A DNA stretch of 15,294 bases from contig MVQY01000033.1 in assembly GCA_002067325.1 (NCBI GenBank), forward strand, positions 1 to 15,294, in the 5' to 3' direction. Shown here piece by piece: positions 7,356 to 13,836 of the stretch. The stretch is from Methanobacterium sp. PtaU1.Bin097. Its GTDB lineage: Archaea; Methanobacteriota; Methanobacteria; Methanobacteriales; Methanobacteriaceae. How positions within the stretch are numbered: the first letter of the stretch is position 1; every line of letters begins with the position of its first letter. Below the pieces are notes generated by a model. That model was not told where the DNA came from. It did no database searches and was given only the letters and a program-made list of their open reading frames with translations. The position numbers and the translations under genes were made by a program.

Positions 7356-7931
7356 ATGGAAAAAACCCTGGAAAATTTAACAAAGGCATTTATAGGAGAA
7401 AGTCAGGCTAGGAATAGATACACTTTCTATTCAAAACAGGCTACGGCTGAGGGATATCCCCAGATCTCTGAGATCTTTTTAGAAACAGCAGATAATGAAC
7501 GGGAACATGCCAAATGGCTTTTTAAAATGATCCAGGACCTTAAAGAGGGGGAACTGGATGAGATAGAGGTGGGCGCCCTTTCCCCCTTAACCCTGGGCAC
7601 AACCGTCGATAACCTGAGGGCGGCCATCGCCGGGGAACACTATGAAAACAGCGAGATGTACCCAGAATTCGCTGATGTCGCTGAAGAAGAAGGTTTAATA
7701 GAAGTGTCCGATCGTCTCTGGTCCATAGCACATGCCGAGGAACACCATGAGGACCGTTACAAGAAACTCCTGGAACAGGTGGAAGCAGGAACCCTGTTCG
7801 GGAAGAAGGAAGAAGTGGAATGGACCTGTATAAAATGTGGTTACACCTACAAAGGCACGGAACCACCAGCAAAATGCCCCGCCTGTGACCATGCCCGGAT
7901 ATACTTCAAGTTGTACGATGAAAAATACTGA
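7356..7931 (+). CDS. rbr: Rubrerythrin
   Basis: Cytoplasmic non-haem iron peroxidase that reduces hydrogen peroxide in anaerobes. The 191-residue protein has the classic two-domain form. The ferritin-like four-helix domain (about 1-145) carries all diiron ligands: Glu15, Glu48 and His51 in ExxH, Glu94 and Glu97, and Glu128 and His131 in ExxH. The C-terminal rubredoxin domain binds one iron through Cys158, Cys161, Cys174 and Cys177 (CIKCG and CPACDH). The ATG start is preceded by GGTGAT at 7347-7352, and TTTAAAAATT at 7295-7304 may be the TATA box. It is the first gene of a two-gene unit with desulfoferrodoxin 30 bases downstream, the usual pairing for superoxide-to-peroxide-to-water detoxification. 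It is divergent from a wall protein gene. Confidence 0.97.
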   Translation: MEKTLENLTKAFIGESQARNRYTFYSKQATAEGYPQISEIFLETADNEREHAKWLFKMIQDLKEGELDEIEVGALSPLTLGTTVDNLRAAIAGEHYENSEMYPEFADVAEEEGLIEVSDRLWSIAHAEEHHEDRYKKLLEQVEAGTLFGKKEEVEWTCIKCGYTYKGTEPPAKCPACDHARIYFKLYDEKY

Positions 7932-7961
7932 AAAGGATCAAAAATATTGAAGAGGATTACA

Positions 7962-8345
7962 ATGACTGAAAAAGAAGAGATTTATCGCTGTAACATCTGT
8001 GGCAACATAGTGGAAGTCTTCCACATCGGCACCGGAAAACTGGAATGCTGCCAGAACCCCATGGAACTACTGGAAGAACGGGAAGAGGGTATGGGAGCTG
8101 AAAAACACATACCTGTTCTGGAAGAAACCGATGAAGGAGTTAAGGTAAAGGTAGGGTCCCTACCCCATCCCATGGAGGAAAACCACTGCATCGAGTGGGT
8201 GGAAGTAGTAACAGGCGATCAGGTCCACCGGAAGGTCTTAAAACCAGGAGACGCTCCAGAAGCTGAATTCAAGCTGAAACTGGATGACATCAGTCAAATA
8301 GTGGTAAGGGAATACTGCAGCATCCATGGTCTATGGAGATCGTGA
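7962..8345 (+). CDS. dfx: Desulfoferrodoxin (2Fe superoxide reductase)
   Basis: Reduces superoxide to hydrogen peroxide without releasing oxygen; rubrerythrin, encoded just upstream, can then remove the peroxide. The 127-residue protein has an N-terminal desulforedoxin-type Fe(Cys)4 centre (Cys10, Cys13, and the adjacent Cys29-Cys30) and a C-terminal catalytic centre with His49, His69, His75, Cys119 and His122, plus the substrate-guiding Glu47-Lys48 pair. The numbering matches Desulfovibrio desulfuricans desulfoferrodoxin almost exactly (His49, His69, His75 there). I chose ATG 7962 because GAGGAT at 7952-7957 sits just ahead of it and the first Cys pair then falls at the family position; an in-frame TTG at 7947 lies before that site and is unlikely. 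Its stop codon lies inside the terminator hairpin. Confidence 0.96.
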   Translation: MTEKEEIYRCNICGNIVEVFHIGTGKLECCQNPMELLEEREEGMGAEKHIPVLEETDEGVKVKVGSLPHPMEENHCIEWVEVVTGDQVHRKVLKPGDAPEAEFKLKLDDISQIVVREYCSIHGLWRS

Positions 8346-8379
8346 GGGTAGTAATGGGAATAACCTTTCCTCACCCTTT
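8342..8379 (+). terminator. Hairpin plus T-tract terminator of the rbr-dfx operon
   Basis: GTGAGG (8342-8347) and CCTCAC (8369-8374) form a perfect 6-base stem around a 21-base loop, followed by CCTTTTTATTG. The stem begins within the stop codon of desulfoferrodoxin. The position and T run fit termination of the two-gene operon. Confidence 0.55.
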
Positions 8380-8602
8380 TTATTGATTTTTATTTCAACA
8401 AATCTTTAACCAGTATTTTATTACAACAAACCTTAAACAATAATTTAATAAAAATATTTTTATTTAATAACACATTTTATTTTAATAACACATAATTTAA
8501 CGCAATACTTTTAATTAACCACAACAAATTAGTTAACATAATAATTAACTATTTTATAGATAACTTATGATCTAAATTTAAAGCCGTCTTAGAGTGAAAA
8601 AT
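8380..8602. repeat. AT-rich intergenic region with short degenerate direct repeats
   Basis: CAACAAATCTTTAAC (8396-8410) recurs as CAACAAACCTTAAAC (8424-8438) with a 28-base period, and CAACAAAT appears again at 8522-8529. TTTAATAACACAT occurs twice between about 8463 and 8493. No protein or RNA gene is apparent. The stretch must include the promoter of the lipoprotein gene; a specific TATA box cannot be chosen among so many A/T runs. Confidence 0.35.
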
Positions 8603-9091
8603 ATGAATAGGATTTTGGTTGTTGCTGTAATACTCGCAGTAGTGTTTCTATCCGGATGTATAGGGTCGGAAATAAGTAATATAAATGATATGGCCAGCAC
8701 CATAAACGTACATCTGAAGAAGGGAGATGACTTCTACAATCGATCTGCAATCAATGCTAACAGGATGTCTCTAAGTCAGGCTTTGACAGATAGTAACAGT
8801 GCTATGGATGAATATTCACTGGCCCAGACATCTGCACAGTCCGCCCTGACTTCAGCTAAAAATACCAACGATGGAATATATATAGATTACATACAAAACG
8901 CACTCCTGGAGATACAGGCTAAAATGAACGCTACATCTGAGCTAAACACAGCCATAAAACTGTTACAGAATAACCAGACCACCAGTGCCAACACCCACCT
9001 GCTGGCGGCCAATAATTACATGAACCATGCCCAGCAATACAAAGCGAACCGGGACGAGATAGTGAGACAGAATCCCACCAAGTTCAAGTAG
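8603..9091 (+). CDS. Small helical lipoprotein of unknown function
   Basis: A 162-residue exported protein I do not recognise. The N-terminus (MNRILVVAVILAVVFLSGC) is a typical lipoprotein signal with the lipobox LSGC and Cys19 as the lipidated residue, so it should be anchored to the outer face of the membrane. The mature part is rich in Ala, Asn, Ser and Gln with heptad-like hydrophobic spacing and looks entirely alpha-helical, perhaps a three- or four-helix bundle; two potential N-x-T sites lie near the middle. No catalytic motif is seen. I chose ATG 8603 because GAGTGA (8592-8597) stands at a suitable distance; GTG 8594 in the same frame would add three residues. It is flanked by long AT-rich gaps and appears to be transcribed alone. 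Confidence 0.75.
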   Translation: MNRILVVAVILAVVFLSGCIGSEISNINDMASTINVHLKKGDDFYNRSAINANRMSLSQALTDSNSAMDEYSLAQTSAQSALTSAKNTNDGIYIDYIQNALLEIQAKMNATSELNTAIKLLQNNQTTSANTHLLAANNYMNHAQQYKANRDEIVRQNPTKFK

Positions 9092-9203
9092 ATATATTAA
9101 TCATGTAGATAATTATTATCATCAAAATAGAAAATCCTAATTTCACAAATCCACTTTTTTAATAGATTTTCACTAAATATCATATTATTTTTTGAGGCTA
9201 AAA

Positions 9204-11381
9204 ATGAAGAGAACATGTCCAGAATGTAAAGGAAAAGGATACCAAGTATTAAGCTATAAGATCTGTGAAGAATGCCATGGAACCGGAGTAAAAAGCCAGT
9301 TAAATGTGAAAGACCATGTGAAGGGCATATCCAGTCAGGCCCGGGAGAGATTTGAACTGGACGAAGACCAGGAAGTGCCCTGCAGCACCTGTAATGGTAA
9401 GGGTGAAATCGAAGTCAGGGAAACATGCACGGAATGCTCCGGTGAAGGTGAAATAAACCAGTGCCGGAAGTGTGGAAAACCCATAAAATCAGGTGACTAC
9501 TGCCCCGACTGCCAGGAAGAAAAACCAGTAGTCTACATTCTACCGGGAAACGCGGAAGTTGAGGATGTAGAGCTGGGAGGAAATTACAAGGGAAACATAA
9601 GCCGGGTGGAAAACTACGGAGTCTTCGTGAGTTTAGCCAAAAACCTGTACGGCCTGCTCCGTACAAGCTCATCTACCAAAGGTAAGGGAGATGAAATCAT
9701 AGTAAAGGTAACCGGTGCTAAACAGAGAAGGGGAGAACTGGAGATAACCTCCTCTAAAGTAAAAGATAACTACGAACTGGTTAAAGTAAAGAGGAACATA
9801 GCACGTACCAGGATCGGGGATATCACCACCAAGTCCATGGGAAAAACAGTCCGGCTGGTAGGTGAGATAATACAGATACAGCAGACCAGCGGCCCCACCA
9901 TATTCACAGTATCTGATGAGACAGGCACCACCTGGGCAGCTGCCTTCGACCAGCCGGGCATCCGGGTCTATCCCCACCTGAACATGGGGAACATCGTAGA
10001 GGTAACCGGGGAAGTCTCCCTGCACAGTGGTAAGATACAGATCGAATCAGAATCCATTGAACGCCTCCACGGACCAGAATCCCAGGAAGCAAGACAGCGC
10101 ATCGACGAGGCCATAGATAAGAAGGCAGAACCAGAGAAAACGGAATTTTTAATAGAAAGCAGGGTCTTAAACGATTTAAAGGAGCCCATGCGCAGAGCAG
10201 CAAAGGCCATAAGAAGAGCTGTTTTAGACGGCCGGTCTATACTGGTAAGGCACCACGCCGATGCAGATGGGATATGCGCCGGTGTGGCCATTGAAAAGGC
10301 AGTGGTCCCTCTCTTAAAAGATATGAACAACAGCAACGATGCAGAATGGCACTTCTTTAAAAGAGCACCCAGCAAAGCACCCTTCTATGAACTGGAGGAT
10401 GTGGTGAAGGACCTATCCTTCGCCCTGGAAGATCTGGAAAGACACGGCCAGAAACTACCCTTGCTGGTGCTTATGGATAATGGATCAACAGAAGAGGATA
10501 TTCTGGCTTTAATGAAGGTTAAGATCTACGACATCGAGGTGGTTGTGGTGGACCACCATTATCCGGGAGTTGTGGAAGATGGGAAAGTCGCCGTGGATGA
10601 GTACGTGGACGTCCATGTCAATCCCTACCTGGTTGGTGGGGATTCCAACATCACCGCCGGGGCCCTGGCAGTGGAACTGGCCGGGATGATCAATCCGGAA
10701 GTAAAGGACAGACTCTTGCATTTACCAGGTATCGCAGCAGTAGGTGACCATGCCAGGTCAGATGAGGCGGAAAAGTACATCCAGATCGCAGCGGAGAAGG
10801 GCTACGATGCAGATGACCTGGAGAAGGTAGCAAGCTCTATAGACTTTGAAGCCTTCTACCTGCGATTCATGAATGGACGGGGAATTATAGATACCATATT
10901 GGGCCTGGGAAACCGGGAAAAACACCAGAAACTGGTGGACGCCCTCTACAAGGAGCTCCACAAACGTGTGGAATGGCAGCTTAAGGCGGCCATGCCCAAC
11001 CTTAAAACCCAGAAACTGGAAAACGGGATAATCTTCAGTGTACTGGATGTGGAGAAATACGCCCATAAATTCACCTTCCCTGCCCCGGGGAAGACCTGTG
11101 GCTACGTCCATGACCAGATGGTGCAGAAGTACGGTGAAGAAGTGCCCATTATAACGTTAGCTTATGGGCCGGACTTTGGTGTGATCAGGGCCACTGATGC
11201 TGTGAATGAGAGCTTCGGCTTCAACCTCAACACCATAATATCCAAGTTGATGGTGGAAATACCGGAAGCAGGTGTTGATGGAGGAGGCCATGAATGCGCC
11301 GGCTCTTTAAAATTCGTGGAAGGATTGTCCAAGGAAGTATTACAGGGCTTTGCCAGGGAAGTATTGTCTTTGGAGAAGTAG
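9204..11381 (+). CDS. Archaea-specific RecJ-like DHH phosphoesterase with DnaJ-type zinc fingers (COG1107)
   Basis: Predicted single-strand nuclease or phosphoesterase, 725 residues. Domains in order: four CxxCxGxG DnaJ-type zinc modules (Cys5/8, 21/24, 60/63, 75/78); a zinc ribbon (Cys87, 90, 100, 103); an S1-like RNA-binding domain (about 116-185); an OB-fold nucleic-acid-binding domain (about 213-290); a DHH catalytic domain with HHADADG (350-356), Asp425 in LMDNGS, VDHH (Asp450) and VGDH (Asp515); and a C-terminal DHHA1 domain with the GGGH signature (693-696). All metal-binding motifs of the RecJ superfamily are intact, so it should be active with manganese or a similar ion. The combination matches COG1107; archaeal RecJ relatives have roles in replication (GINS-associated) or RNA processing, and which applies here is open. 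I chose ATG 9204 after GAGG at 9194-9197; TTG 9192 is upstream of that site. Confidence 0.93.
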   Translation: MKRTCPECKGKGYQVLSYKICEECHGTGVKSQLNVKDHVKGISSQARERFELDEDQEVPCSTCNGKGEIEVRETCTECSGEGEINQCRKCGKPIKSGDYCPDCQEEKPVVYILPGNAEVEDVELGGNYKGNISRVENYGVFVSLAKNLYGLLRTSSSTKGKGDEIIVKVTGAKQRRGELEITSSKVKDNYELVKVKRNIARTRIGDITTKSMGKTVRLVGEIIQIQQTSGPTIFTVSDETGTTWAAAFDQPGIRVYPHLNMGNIVEVTGEVSLHSGKIQIESESIERLHGPESQEARQRIDEAIDKKAEPEKTEFLIESRVLNDLKEPMRRAAKAIRRAVLDGRSILVRHHADADGICAGVAIEKAVVPLLKDMNNSNDAEWHFFKRAPSKAPFYELEDVVKDLSFALEDLERHGQKLPLLVLMDNGSTEEDILALMKVKIYDIEVVVVDHHYPGVVEDGKVAVDEYVDVHVNPYLVGGDSNITAGALAVELAGMINPEVKDRLLHLPGIAAVGDHARSDEAEKYIQIAAEKGYDADDLEKVASSIDFEAFYLRFMNGRGIIDTILGLGNREKHQKLVDALYKELHKRVEWQLKAAMPNLKTQKLENGIIFSVLDVEKYAHKFTFPAPGKTCGYVHDQMVQKYGEEVPIITLAYGPDFGVIRATDAVNESFGFNLNTIISKLMVEIPEAGVDGGGHECAGSLKFVEGLSKEVLQGFAREVLSLEK

Positions 11382-11405
11382 ATTTTCAGAAATAGATTCT
11401 AAGTG

Positions 11406-11433
11406 GCTGAAAAAAGGAAGCTGAAAAAAGGAA
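11406..11433. repeat. 14-base perfect tandem duplication
   Basis: GCTGAAAAAAGGAA occurs twice head to tail (11406-11419, 11420-11433) in the 86-base gap between two convergent genes. It is followed by ATGATTTAAT, which also recurs some 20 bases later. This looks like local slippage; no function is apparent. Confidence 0.5.
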
Positions 11434-11467
11434 TGATTTAATGAATTAGATGATAAATGATTTAATA

Positions 11468-11773
11468 CTAAATTCCCAGGGCGAGGTTGTAACTATATTC
11501 GTCGAACTCTGCATCTACCAGTATTTTGTCACCTACCGAATGCAGGCGTTCATAGGGAATGACCTGTTTTTCACCGGATCTTATTCTGGATAGGAAACTT
11601 CCACCACTTTCTTCCACTACCAGTGATTCTACTTCGTTACTTTTAAAGTTCCATACCACGTCCTTAACATTTCCCACCAGCTTACCGGTTCCATCGACTA
11701 CTTCTTTTCCCAATAAACCATCAGCCACATTTATAGTTTTTCCTTTTCCCTCTATGTCTTCGAAGATGTTCAA
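11468..11773 (-). CDS. PRC-barrel domain protein 1
   Basis: A 101-residue protein consisting mainly of one PRC-barrel (about residues 20-92), a small beta-barrel first seen in photosynthetic reaction-centre H subunits and in RimM. The signature GKEVVDGTGKLVGNVKDV is followed by an EVESLVVEES strand and GDKILVD near the end. Such proteins bind other proteins or RNA; in haloarchaea, PRC-barrel proteins (CdpB) act in cell division, but nothing here proves that role. It is closely related to the second PRC-barrel protein at 12822-13061, with Hsp20 between them, all on one strand. I chose TTG 11773 because GGGAGGT ends seven bases before it; an in-frame TTG at 11797 lies upstream of that site. It could be the last gene of a PRC-Hsp20-PRC unit (74-base gap) or have its own promoter. 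Confidence 0.85.
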   Translation of the reverse strand: MNIFEDIEGKGKTINVADGLLGKEVVDGTGKLVGNVKDVVWNFKSNEVESLVVEESGGSFLSRIRSGEKQVIPYERLHSVGDKILVDAEFDEYSYNLALGI

Positions 11774-11847
11774 GGCTATAACCTCCCTTAAGAGCAATTT
11801 TCTATTCTAAAATGAAAAAAATGGAGAATATAATTTTATTCGCATAT

Positions 11848-12714
11848 TTATTCCTGGATGGTTATTTTGGTCATCTCTTTTTGTTTTTTAGGTAGTGTGA
11901 TGGTTAATATGCAGTTTTTATAGGATGCTGAGGCTTTTTTTACATTTACAGGGGTTGAAAGGTTTATTGTTCTGTGTACTGCACCGTAACCTCTTTCTTT
12001 CTGGATAAATTTTCCATTGGCTGGTAATGACTTTTCTTCATAGGTTGCTGTGATTTCAACACTATCCTGACTTATTCCCAATTCTATGTCTTCTTTTGTA
12101 AGACCTGGTATGTCTACCATTATAATTATAGAATCATCCGTTTCTACCACATCGGTTAATGGAATAGGTATAAGTGTTCCGGTTCGCTCAACCATGGCCT
12201 GATTTACATCTTCTGTTTTCTGTAGGAATCCGGTGATGATGTCGGATAAGAATTTTTCCGCCGGATTTTTCCCCTCTTTTTCACTTTCTCTTTGATATTT
12301 TTCTAATTGGGACGCTGTTTCTTCCTTGACATCTCCTAAATTCTCTTTAATATCGCTCCATCTCTCTCTTGTCTCTTCTCTGGTTTCTTTTAGCTTTTCT
12401 TCAGTTTCTCCTAATTTTTCCTCAGTTTTTTCCTTGGTCTCTCCTAGTTTTTCCTTGGTTTCTTCTTTAGTACCTTTTAATTTCTCTTTTGTTTCCCCCA
12501 GTTTTTCTTCGGTTTTTTCTCTGGTTTCTTTTAGCTTTTCCTTGGTCTCTCCTAGTTTTTCCTCAGTTTTTTCCTTGGTCTCTCCTAGTTTTTCCTCAGT
12601 TTTTTCCTTGGTCTCTTTTAGTTTTTTTCCGGTTTCTCCTTGCCCTTCACCTTTTTTAATCCTTTCCATTCTTTTCTTCATTTCTTCTTTAGACTCAACA
12701 ACACCTTCGGCCAT
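11848..12714 (-). CDS. hsp20: Hsp20 small heat-shock chaperone with LEA-like 11-residue repeat arm
   Basis: ATP-independent holdase that keeps unfolding proteins soluble, but with an unusual N-terminus. At 288 residues it is about twice the usual archaeal Hsp20 length. Residues 31-118 are eight tandem 11-mers around K-L-G-E-T-K-E-K-T-E-E, Lys/Glu/Thr-rich and nearly free of large hydrophobics, resembling group 3 LEA desiccation proteins. Residues 119-178 link to the alpha-crystallin domain (about 180-277), with DIPGLTKEDIEL and AxxxNCILTITLP; the near-invariant Gly of the AxxxNG(V/I)L signature is Cys268, the only cysteine. An I-x-I tail (Ile284, Ile286) supports oligomer assembly. AAGGAG lies eight bases before the ATG. 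The gene lies between two paralogous PRC-barrel genes on the same strand. The charged arm may form an extended amphipathic helix; its function is inference. Confidence 0.9.
   Translation of the reverse strand: MAEGVVESKEEMKKRMERIKKGEGQGETGKKLKETKEKTEEKLGETKEKTEEKLGETKEKLKETREKTEEKLGETKEKLKGTKEETKEKLGETKEKTEEKLGETEEKLKETREETRERWSDIKENLGDVKEETASQLEKYQRESEKEGKNPAEKFLSDIITGFLQKTEDVNQAMVERTGTLIPIPLTDVVETDDSIIIMVDIPGLTKEDIELGISQDSVEITATYEEKSLPANGKFIQKERGYGAVHRTINLSTPVNVKKASASYKNCILTITLPKKQKEMTKITIQE
12361..12624. repeat. 33-base tandem repeats encoding the Hsp20 repeat arm
   Basis: Eight in-frame 33-base units encode the 11-residue repeats. On the + strand, 12540-12572 and 12573-12605 are identical, each starting CCTTGGTCTCTCCTAG, and a diverged copy begins at 12606. 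The perfect adjacent copies indicate recent duplication by slippage or unequal exchange, so copy number may vary among strains. The + strand is strongly pyrimidine-rich here and also stays open in another frame, but that is a by-product of the repeat. Confidence 0.85.
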
Positions 12715-12821
12715 TTTACTGTCTCCTTTATTTTAACTAGTAATTGGTTTAAATCATGAATCCTAAAAAAAATTATTTTAATGATCTATTTGTGTGTAGA
12801 TCATTAGATAGTGCAGATGGT

Positions 12822-13061
12822 TCAATCACTTGATAGGAGGCGCCCTCGGACTATAACTTTATCCCCAATGGTATCGACCTGGTTAATGGGTACAATTTTC
12901 TTCTCTCCAAGTCCTAATTTGGCTGATACTCCACTTTCTTCCAATTCAAAAGATTCTACATTATTTGATCTGGGATTCCATTCTACATCCTTGACTACCC
13001 CTACCTGATCTCCTGAATCGTCTATAACTTCTTTACCAATCAGATCGCTATTTATTTTCAT
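12822..13061 (-). CDS. PRC-barrel domain protein 2
   Basis: A 79-residue single-domain PRC-barrel protein. It aligns without difficulty to the one at 11468-11773: LIGKEVIDDSGDQVGVVKDV matches LLGKEVVDGTGKLVGNVKDV, and both go on through NxVES, EESG, GEK and GDK-(V/I)-(I/L)-V. The ATG start has a textbook GGAGGTGA ribosome-binding site seven bases upstream. As the first gene of the Hsp20 cluster, its promoter should lie at about 13115-13135, where ATAATATATGG reads as a TATA box on the - strand. The function is unknown; a scaffold or adaptor role is typical of the fold, and a CdpB-like division role is possible but unproven. Confidence 0.87.
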   Translation of the reverse strand: MKINSDLIGKEVIDDSGDQVGVVKDVEWNPRSNNVESFELEESGVSAKLGLGEKKIVPINQVDTIGDKVIVRGRLLSSD

Positions 13062-13559
13062 TTAGTTTTCACCTCCTACAGGTATCGCCGCATATTCTGG
13101 GATGTTAATGCAGCTTATAACACCATATATTATGTATTTGAAGTCTTAAGTAATTATTTATGTAAATAAAAATTTGGAATTTGAATAACATAAGCTAATA
13201 GGGTTATTTTAAATAATTACATTGATTACTTGATTTTAAAAAAATTTAATCTCCTTATTTGCCCTTTATTTCATAAGCCAATATATCTTTTATTTATTTA
13301 AAATAGTAATCATAATCTGCTAATTTAACTTTATTGCAGACTATTTCATCCTGTTATAATACGTAATATATATCAAAAAATAATGATTATGATCTAATTC
13401 TTTTCTGGATTGATATAATTATTAGTGTGGAGTTAAGGGATACTGATATAAAATAATCGTAAAATTTTAGAATTGTTTGGCAAATTGGATACGTATCTAG
13501 GTAAAAAAACGATAAATATATATATAATGGTTCTCTTATAATCTAGCGAGGTGATAAAT
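13062..13559. promoter_or_regulatory. Divergent intergenic region: PRC-barrel 2 and histone promoters
   Basis: These 498 bases are extremely AT-rich. At the left end lie the ribosome-binding site and TATA-like box (about 13115-13135) of the - strand PRC-barrel gene. At the right end, ATAAATATATATATA (13512-13526) is a strong TATA box for the histone gene, and GAGGTGAT (13548-13555) is its ribosome-binding site, giving a leader of roughly 10-20 bases. The middle (about 13140-13500) shows no open frame, tRNA or convincing structure. Only a weak 9-base inverted repeat (ATCATAATC near 13308, GATTATGAT at about 13384) was noticed. Confidence 0.5.
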
Positions 13560-13757
13560 ATGGCTGAATTACCAATTGCTCCAGTAGGAAGAATCTTAAA
13601 AAATGCAGGTGCAGAAAGAGTCAGTGAAGACGCAGTTAATGCTCTGGCTAAATTCCTAGAAGAAAAAGGTGAAGACATATCCAGAGAAGCTGTAAAAGTC
13701 GCAAAACACGCTGGACGAAAAACTGTCAAAGCCGCTGACATAGAAATAAGCGCTTAA
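13560..13757 (+). CDS. Archaeal histone (HMf family) with shortened C-terminus
   Basis: DNA-wrapping chromatin protein of 65 residues with a single histone fold. It begins MAELPIAPVGRILKNAGAERVS, close to HMfB of Methanothermus fervidus. Residues known to contact DNA in HMfB are kept (Arg11, Arg20, Lys54, Thr55), as are Gly17, needed for stacking of histone polymers, and the dimer-dimer interface residues His50 and Asp60. The protein stops at DIEISA, whereas HMfB continues with AVRRFKK, so the last turn of helix 3 and the basic tail are missing. No frameshift that would restore them is visible. I chose ATG 13560 because GAGGTGAT (13548-13555) fits it; a GTG at 13551 is part of that site. A strong TATA box precedes it, and expression is probably high. 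Confidence 0.95.
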   Translation: MAELPIAPVGRILKNAGAERVSEDAVNALAKFLEEKGEDISREAVKVAKHAGRKTVKAADIEISA

Positions 13758-13759
13758 AT

Positions 13760-13795
13760 TTGCTTATTTTTATTTATTTTATTTTTTTTATCTAA
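13760..13795 (+). terminator. T-rich terminator after the histone gene
   Basis: Immediately after the histone stop codon there are repeated T runs (TTATTTTTATTTATTTTATTTTTTTT pattern, about 13763-13789) without a stem. This is the usual intrinsic terminator form in archaea and fits the short convergent gap of 79 bases. Confidence 0.55.
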
Positions 13796-13836
13796 GAAAT
13801 TTAGAAATATATTAGTAAAAGTTATTATTTTTTATT

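Noticed and set aside
7540..7872. Antisense frame of 110 codons inside rubrerythrin, and similar antisense frames within the COG1107 and nadV genes
   Set aside because: No family resemblance, no ribosome-binding sites, and the opposite strand encodes proteins with complete active-site motifs.
7947..7961. TTG start for desulfoferrodoxin
   Set aside because: It lies upstream of the GAGGAT ribosome-binding site; ATG 7962 gives the family's cysteine numbering.
12326..12736. Long + strand open frame of 136 codons, Ser/Phe/Val-rich
   Set aside because: It is the complement of the 33-base repeats in the Hsp20 gene; a repeat of length divisible by three stays open in several frames. The protein is low-complexity and lacks a ribosome-binding site.
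13300..13400. 9-base inverted repeat ATCATAATC / GATTATGAT between the PRC-barrel and histone promoters
   Set aside because: Arms are some 70 bases apart in very AT-rich DNA, with no link to a promoter element; expected by chance.
13551..13559. GTG start for the histone
   Set aside because: The GTG is part of the GAGGTGAT ribosome-binding site; ATG 13560 begins the conserved MAELPIAP.
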